Source: Elusimicrobia bacterium RIFOXYA12_FULL_51_18
GTDB taxonomy: Bacteria > Elusimicrobiota > Elusimicrobia > Elusimicrobiales > UBA9959
Direction of reading: 5' to 3'
DNA length: 64,000 nt
Assembly: GCA_001800245.1 (NCBI GenBank)
Contig: MGVA01000028.1
Coordinates: forward strand, 22,678 to 86,677
Numbering within the stretch: position 1 is the stretch's first letter; every line of letters starts with the position of its first letter. Shown here piece after piece: positions 62,901 to 64,000 of the stretch. The notes below the pieces were generated by a model. The model had not been told where the DNA came from, made no database searches, and saw nothing but the letters and a program-made list of their open reading frames with translations. The translations under genes and the position numbers were made by a program.

Positions 62901-64000
62901 CCACCGGCGCCTATAACAACCTGTCGGCCAGTTCCATGACCGTGACCATAACCCCCAACGGCGACGGAAATGCGGACAGGGCGTATGTCAACTTTATCAT
63001 GGGCGACGCGAATATGGGCTGGCATGTGCTGGTTTCCTCCAGGCCTTTCAGAACGGGCGTGTCCCCGACTCCGGTCTGGGAGACCTGGGGCTGGGGCCAG
63101 CCGAATCCGGGCCAGATATTCTGGGAAGGCAGATATAATCCGTGGATGAACTTCGGCGGCGTGGTTCCGACAGGGGCCTACTTCGTCAGAATAGAGGCCG
63201 GCAGTCTTAGGAACGATACCCTCAGGATAAATGTAGTGGTTCCCCAGGTTTCAGGCCAGGTCACCGACGCCGGAACCAGTCCTCAGAGGCCGCTTGAAGG
63301 TGTGATGGTGAATACGTTCGGCGCTTTCGGCTGGGGCCAGGCCACCACCGATTCCAACGGTAATTTCTCCATCCCCGGTCTCGCGGCAGGCCAGTATAAC
63401 TTCCAGTTCAGCAAGGAAGAGTACGGCATGGTGAGCTCTCAAACGGTAGTCGGAGTAAACGGCGCCACGGTTAACGCCAGCATGCGGCGCGCGCCCGCGC
63501 TTGTGATTATTCCTTCGCTGGGCAACGGCACTACCCAGCAATATGACCAATGGGGCTGGATAAACGTTCATACCTCGGATTGGAGCCGCGTCTATAACGG
63601 CAGCCTCAGAGTGCAGGCCGGTACCACCACTATCGACGACGGCGGAAGATGGGACGCGTCCACGAACCAGTTCGTTACCCGCAGGAGGATAAGGTTCGAT
63701 GTCGAAGCGGCGACGTATACGGTGGAGGCTGAGTTGACCGGTTACGGCCGGGTAAGTTCCACGGTTTATGTCGGTTCTTCAGGACTTGAATTGACTCTTC
63801 CTTCTTTCGTCCGCAAAGCCAATTTGTCCGGCCTTGTGAGACTGCCGGTCGGCGCGCCTAACACGACCGGCGTCTGGATCTCCGTCAACGCCCTGCCCGT
63901 GGTTCTTTCCAGTTCCATAGCGGGCGGCTGGGGCGGCATCTGGCTTAACCAGGGAGTGACTTCCGGTACTTACAATATATTCGGCGTTGACTCCGGGAGT
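47924..64000 (+). CDS. Giant secreted multidomain repeat protein (5' part; continues beyond the window)
   Basis: One reading frame without a stop from 47924 to the window edge, at least 5,359 codons. A start at 47894 is also possible; 47924 has an AGGGTGA site and begins the signal peptide 'FLLAAVLAFIPIRAMG'. By nucleotide position: propeller-like repeats 48060-49320; carboxypeptidase-regulatory-like 49340-49660; propellers 49680-50760 and 51240-52310; two Big_5-type Ig-like domains 52320-53000; PA-IL-lectin-like domains about 53490-53790 and 55690-56040; beta-helix-like stretch 53800-54600; about fifteen modules with Asp/Asn loops 54600-62010; fibronectin III-like 57076-57620 and 57940-58230; PPC-like 58590-58935 and 60945-61330; FlgD-Ig-like 62890-63240; carboxypeptidase-regulatory-like 63240-63495. 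Probably cell-surface or extracellular. No enzyme domain seen so far; the C-terminus and any anchor lie outside. Confidence 0.93.
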   Translation, partial: MTKTRINLFRKFLLAAVLAFIPIRAMGVWPGSAVNYLPGAAGQGPVDSFYSIQDETGGIYNVWTATAPAHPNYHQVYVQHINMNGVPDWFTRVSTSANYQDLYVDPKLSYDGQTALNVAWGEHVDSTAGSAKVMKVKRFISSGSIVWGGVGGIQVSSGIIDGGTMEISSDGGPVFMMGYPVGSGLKMVVQKLQNSGGGCAWPGIGDCVTGASGTELYSAANTDSIGNVALVPSSSGMLIVVSTGVVSGDWAIYAHRLNETNGSPVWSSTLVSGTGARGGIVNGISDGSNGAYIVWDDARSGYKNVYATRIDNDGAVVTGGAWSLGANAGVQFTNFTDDINNMHVVPTADGFALTCSTVTGQDQRFLFGTMSASGVILSSGVTAGLEPLYSQAVCRDSACFVAGYKGVPEFTAYVARITPGNSVSLYPMFAGGDFPYNIALSSVAGGIAASWTSSAGAQWARYAPATVFDRRQVSGLVTFSGVYEPNTVLTVWLSTSADFRGVTASTHIPNPSTTQSYTISDIPSGIYYMALTASFDWQVVASTHPWGVLGQLGTPTAVDVTIGDVSGNNVAMTDGHVQPNPWSPESQAPSIVSCVENFANGGSCRINGNSTYGNAIAVDGSDNSYIIGTNLTDSAIVKYDASGVIVSSITAKYAVFNDIKISPVNGDLYVAAQGLVSGIRVFRYAASNLSFVSSITVSGYQGARQLDFGADGEVYVVSAVDNGGSYGNDIRVVRLSANLSSVTGDWSDTSNGPDQGIGIHVSGGDVFVTGFQHPVSTDQVVVIRLSTATTMSKLDTGTAGTSPVVFAEGEGFNHFRVTSDATGVYAAYSYLLNTSTQTAIYRFDRSNMSAGYSSATMAGAAAFGDLKSSGSKFFVVAQSDGNQARVTRYDAATFAAEASTRASVPAAYGMAPGGMAFGTGGEVYLSGALPDAGDSASIGITKLDSVAGPVPGEEELITVYVSTADASPAAFTTGVEAAALRMDIYTVSSSTSISNVRVSVNPNGPYTRAAYVGFYVDSNRNDIWEPGTDALISSAAVTSAFVDLPVAAGIINNDPYGSFITLTPSASALGSSINLGIDSTASFTVGGVMAEQAVYPIRSDARLVQPPVSFSGGGLNGPSASILNGTAMDQGVDVKAYGSSVYAIGIAYPNSVLIKYSTSTGQVAALTGLSGVDFTALAVNANGIYVTGKGYYAPGFVTIKYAHDLTIVSSVTLAGASSAYGITLDGAGRVYVIGDNAGEGGSNNDYKIVEYNSDLVQQGAAHIWNAGGVDYGKGIAVSDDGSLIYATGLSLMGGATYYATAKFDGAFVFVSSTAYPGYADDHIDTVDIVQNSTSGAVYLAGSANHEAMLLAKYNSNLVLQSTAGVYSPAYAVGAGIAQDSVGNVYIAGGYNAGGAAHDENTVVKFSPALVRQSSATTFSAYGFEPGGLALDGYGYPYVTGVLLVSGSSSTWDMKTVRLAQLADVVAAKPYITVTVPYGGAVDVSSGIRYIDITFSEPVTPASLNAGGDGLSPYLMFSKPGGYHNPRFTGFSNLYGNTYRIAMVDVDLDSNTVYTVEAANFESGSAVVMDPASFSFTTTGSAPAGKPSITATNPTAGATGVSLGLTAIDITFSEPIVLDAGDIGGKINLFVGAEDRYNLLSTFTYVSGNTYRLELKNGPLAAGTVYRVELSNFANESAAVIDPDSFSFTTEAGATTVNLLVQNAASPYMRYYSTNSALKLSLWTDSGSSQWSAMTVNLGGTVVPCSDVDALYVYRDSGDGAYSDTNDSYVGYASPCNGGTFNFYTPETIGVSTSVYFVTVSPRSSAIGKTARLTITSTAAFTIGGSDVMHSLTGMPANSAIATVMNYIYASEMGSYNYDTNISVIAGQALQINATGYWNYDATHQVNADGSGECSSTCPLPSAYRGALIARGDSTPWFVVGRSTTIVLGYSDTLRLAMNDDDYNDNTGIMMFEKAAQAVTKIWTGAACGGVGCNEAGNPMNWQGGVLPAYGDNVVFGGTGAKDCLWNLNITVNSLYVYPEYNGRISLINPPGMNINRLEITDYLYIRGGTFDIAGNILAASSITVSGGVLDLGAGLGDLQVGPGGLNVTGTGTLAFTGNTSASIDPMAEGYYPISIFGGTVTVNGAGLLNIRGSNGIAISNSPALTFNNVRIMNLASGATALSITAASGDYTFDNWGFDASVTNNVGLTGSAMIYMNNASGAQMGTPHELSDPDNRIIWNPDGGGTGSIGGNLSYSGNKTGNYIVFVTTNMTSSSFAAISTSASTGYSFGSLKAPATYYLWATRDSNSDYDYTASIMEPIGWLNAPVYLSTGAALTRNMTLLDTGKITGTIDKSATNQAGMTIVELHTQPLSATSLFDWQVLDQWEYQYLVAAPSATYTVLAYIDVNQNERFDPAFESSGTATDVLISTGGTVTNNIALNSGSVEAGGIVGISTTAFFAGSFIGKTNSAAVMKLGLVSNGGEATVGSLRFSSIGTAEAGKFSLSVYKDDGNGLFDNDPSIPNSTYNDMLLGNGYFGGVSSQAAISFTNEVGLLSSGATQYFFVMLTATNPVSGSTIGAVLLSSDSVGLLKGTMAGQAIYPVSTPLRTVSDSIDVWSTLYTGVDVYSGQTINISASGQWQVNGVYVYATGSGSNMYNGVYPNAPVGALIAQVGYNSPWFYVGTSTSFVYSGMTGPLMLHMNTNYDFGTMMWNYPNGVSGQLYVNYSVEGDTHAVISGLVTYAGGTNGTIIVNAGSRRPDLSRYECRVMTPSESCMVDVIVGTHTIPSPLAGGTSYYTMGGIEIPQGDSDNVIISAYIQEDPSQRGIAPTQVGIRIGQAATGGDVTVYSGAGTLNGNISYSGAQQFGNTVVALFTNLEGGNPVVSTTLAEGVSAFSIADIPGPALYYVVAFRDLDYDNKPSGPEPFGYYGSTGPISLMSSNAVQLNVASNVVTNVPATINLLDMGQINGRIDLGSLQFGIRVLVQAGHGIPGSSFVKENQSEYFAQPCWWYGCINEVYYNVGTLSPAEDYTVVAFLDKNGNNQWDCDAENCERFASSRNNISVTANGMAQADIALTAAPVPDTPQSFSGTVLSTDVILWAWNDVPTETSYYLTTSTGGILHVLDANTTQYSETVAGGANTISSVRAVRAHNYAGDSPLSSMIALYTKAAAPELVVNGVSASEVNLGVSSATNRFVLQRSTAIAGGYIVVYSTYTGTSVTSRVDAGLTPGTTYYYRALNFNAQSVASAYSAVAIATTTAPTGYFIRGTVNYPGLMTGNITLLASTQEFLSNPITVALSGNTTQAYYLTGLASNTSYYIRAFVDYNADNARQIYEDASAIAGPIYLAASGLSGQDINIVRSTAIPASPSGLVATPGFQRVSLQWIASAASNLIGYEVFRSTNASFSSAVTRVSGDSFVTGASFTDFNPLAGVPLYYRVKAADWGRNRSLPAALSSPVNVSAGGSITGTVYAVDTSTQGLYHVRVSTTPDANVPSLMDIMVSTAPATYTVSGLPDGSYYVRGYRDFNNDFKQDRRQEPSGTHGGIARPFDIYMTQGNSLTGIDVKVCNRLPLAVGVSTRVTISATGCEALDRGPGYYTRVYTLEAGYGAGKVPTGSQITVYANKTDPLDGINDAYLYLVGPTGDVVARDDDSGGDMNSRIQYTLDTPGVYLIEPTSYASGLSGALNVGFDVTGGFAGRISGTLSYSGSMTGPSVVQIYETLTANSWPVMMSSTSVSDFEIIGLRDGNFYLKAFKDVNGNGVQDSFEPYGVYGGTTAVQFSVSGGVTSASLAITLAEPAVGSVSGNLFYNGGRTGNIRIEAARQRGSDQYDLEVVKFSTVTRGNETVDQAYILDLLAPATDYTIRAFVDENSNNQKDVMEPFISARSITVTASTQTTGVNLNIVNPGSGGVGNSILSGAITYTPIPGQNYISTGNIWVGWASDQSFENILYSQVVSTFTQYASSTAWTYSKSDVMGGATYYMASFLDLNGNGQPDDRNGEPMAMYSIDGEMAPVSVPTSSTVVRNLALTPPSTGYLSGVVHYYGAMTGSAKVSAWNQSCENTSEQKDCSAENYFAIINGVTDYPFTLRFLNPTTSYQLSSVIDLNGNQMTDPGEPNAYLPGYIVSGSTTAALTIMDPGQMAGGNIGEIRGIVTYGGHQGGDKIVRLFRGGFYGAPVQTMNINAGCLGNSCSFAISGLSYAADYYVDAFVDSSFNGMFEPAFEPHGGITSAISVSQAVPQSRNNYMTLEDPGTGADIPTGSNLLSGMVSVQGGTPSGTVRVQLFRFVSTVSVMEVPIRVATYPYVSSANQTPISYSFDNLPSDGGARYIAQAYVDSNSNFTPDRNEAWGQTKALNQGISTSDPAEQKNFSVCARTSIDQGQNLNGSLETSDCVSSDRGQASAFVDYYSFGGRAGDIVTLEMTGTGFSDTYLYLYGPSMRSTEAFTSYNLAAFDDDGGGNYNSKINGYTLTADGIYTIGAASYGNNITGAYTLSMRVSGGTNGSIAGTVRYNGTQGGNINVGLFNSNPMEAQNVNSIMGASMQVPGAFLFGDLPSGTSYYIAGFVDVNGNNSPDQGEDFGMYPNIITLRAGQNVTGTLLEINHSTDVVFVGGAGQGTISGAISYTGISTATSLVIEMWNTATFRGTPIGIRTMQLTGEWPVNYDLQVPGDQTYYLKAFLDANNNRMPEPSEAKGAYTPNNEGPEPIYVGSAAYITDRNFTLYDPGQTLAGGAQGVSGEGWASVLPSLVAAGSQFTSTVTVRVTGLGEGGVVMVGMPNNLYSSLQTGCSGCPGYVQVSSDGTHYSAAQLISNNAQYRVPMGQSLAAGASVYFAINNLYAPCQGGMTGQQSDNRLVFHVGTSSNAFTGPQPLVSGEPTAVLGAGAPQNLSFRLADNMNGANMAVPNGEVTPMLAEARDNCWNLAPMSSVYIATVSAYFYNMATYGYDNDATVKFSTWNAEADSVTATSATVRFEADSSTGVFYVKPTAQGYRNIGLSYDLAWSNTFYMGVQVMAGGGISGANVSTGAYNNLSASSMTVTITPNGDGNADRAYVNFIMGDANMGWHVLVSSRPFRTGVSPTPVWETWGWGQPNPGQIFWEGRYNPWMNFGGVVPTGAYFVRIEAGSLRNDTLRINVVVPQVSGQVTDAGTSPQRPLEGVMVNTFGAFGWGQATTDSNGNFSIPGLAAGQYNFQFSKEEYGMVSSQTVVGVNGATVNASMRRAPALVIIPSLGNGTTQQYDQWGWINVHTSDWSRVYNGSLRVQAGTTTIDDGGRWDASTNQFVTRRRIRFDVEAATYTVEAELTGYGRVSSTVYVGSSGLELTLPSFVRKANLSGLVRLPVGAPNTTGVWISVNALPVVLSSSIAGGWGGIWLNQGVTSGTYNIFGVDSGS
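54600..62010 (+). repeat. About fifteen diverged ~110-residue beta modules within the giant gene
   Basis: Each module opens with a pattern like 'ISGTLSYSGSMTGP' and closes with 'YYV-x-AF-x-D-x-N-x-N-x-x-x-D-x-x-EP'. Openings are seen near 54604, 54899, 56058, 56411, 56756, 57650, 58245, 58943, 59250, 59590, 59948, 60290, 60630, 61351 and 61690, with a typical spacing of 300-350 bp. Example loops: 'DVNGNGVQDSFEP' (about 59107), 'DLNGNGQPDDRNGEP' (about 59800), 'DVNGNNSPDQGED' (about 61533). The copies are diverged in DNA and recognisable only as protein. Confidence 0.8.

Noticed and set aside
48722-63571. Many antisense frames of 65-280 codons across the giant gene
   Set aside because: All lie opposite one continuous sense frame with recognisable domains; no ribosome sites or conserved motifs were found in them.

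Overview
The window reads as a chromosomal segment of a Gram-negative (diderm) bacterium with moderately high GC. Outer-membrane biology is explicit: an LptD/OstA-type protein, a Pal–CpoB–TolB set, a lipoprotein MltA and several signal-peptide beta-barrel-like proteins. Single-copy core genes (smc, polA, rho, coaE, prfA, prmC, murA, folC, tdk, rpmE) sit beside lone receiver proteins, a microcompartment shell protein and very large secreted proteins. The style is reminiscent of Elusimicrobiota-like or other uncultured diderm lineages; that placement is an inference and no rRNA gene is present to test it.

Layout. 1-3.2 kb: the right end of a microcompartment-associated locus (one hexameric shell protein, a small unknown protein), then nadC, a birA-type ligase and queG, all rightward. 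3.5-6.6 kb, leftward: a receiver protein and two peptidoglycan-degrading enzymes (NamZ/DUF1343 and MltA). 6.8-10.7 kb: cassette 1, a secreted FecR-domain protein, a small envelope protein and a beta-barrel-like protein, closed by a strong terminator. 10.8-11.2 kb: non-coding, with a MITE-like element next to smc. 11.3-19.2 kb: smc, a phosphoesterase, a receiver protein, trxA, polA. 19.2-21 kb: an accessory insertion-like zone with dinD flanked by two long inverted repeats. 21-36.4 kb: housekeeping genes (rhomboid, coaE, rho, M23 peptidase, rpmE, prfA, prmC, murA, folC, ROK kinase, lptD, epimerase, tdk) and a truncated transposase-derived ORF. 36.5-41.2 kb, leftward: tolB, cpoB, pal, menA, polyprenyl synthase. 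41.4-44.7 kb: a large DUF4175-like membrane protein. 44.7 kb to the end: cassette 2, a second FecR-domain protein and a second barrel that resemble those of cassette 1, followed by an uninterrupted reading frame of more than 5,350 codons that runs off the right edge.

The most notable feature is cassette 2 plus the giant protein. The giant protein is a mosaic of beta-propellers, Big_5-type Ig-like domains, PA-IL-lectin-like domains, about fifteen copies of a roughly 110-residue beta module ending in an Asp/Asn-rich calcium-loop-like motif, fibronectin type III domains, PPC-like domains, a FlgD-Ig-like domain and a carboxypeptidase-regulatory-like domain. Cassette 2 has a clear promoter and a terminator-like hairpin in its leader. 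My working hypothesis is a duplicated, lineage-specific envelope system (secreted FecR protein plus outer-membrane barrel), one copy of which has become linked to a giant surface adhesin or fibre. Sequence alone supports the resemblance and the linkage, not the function.
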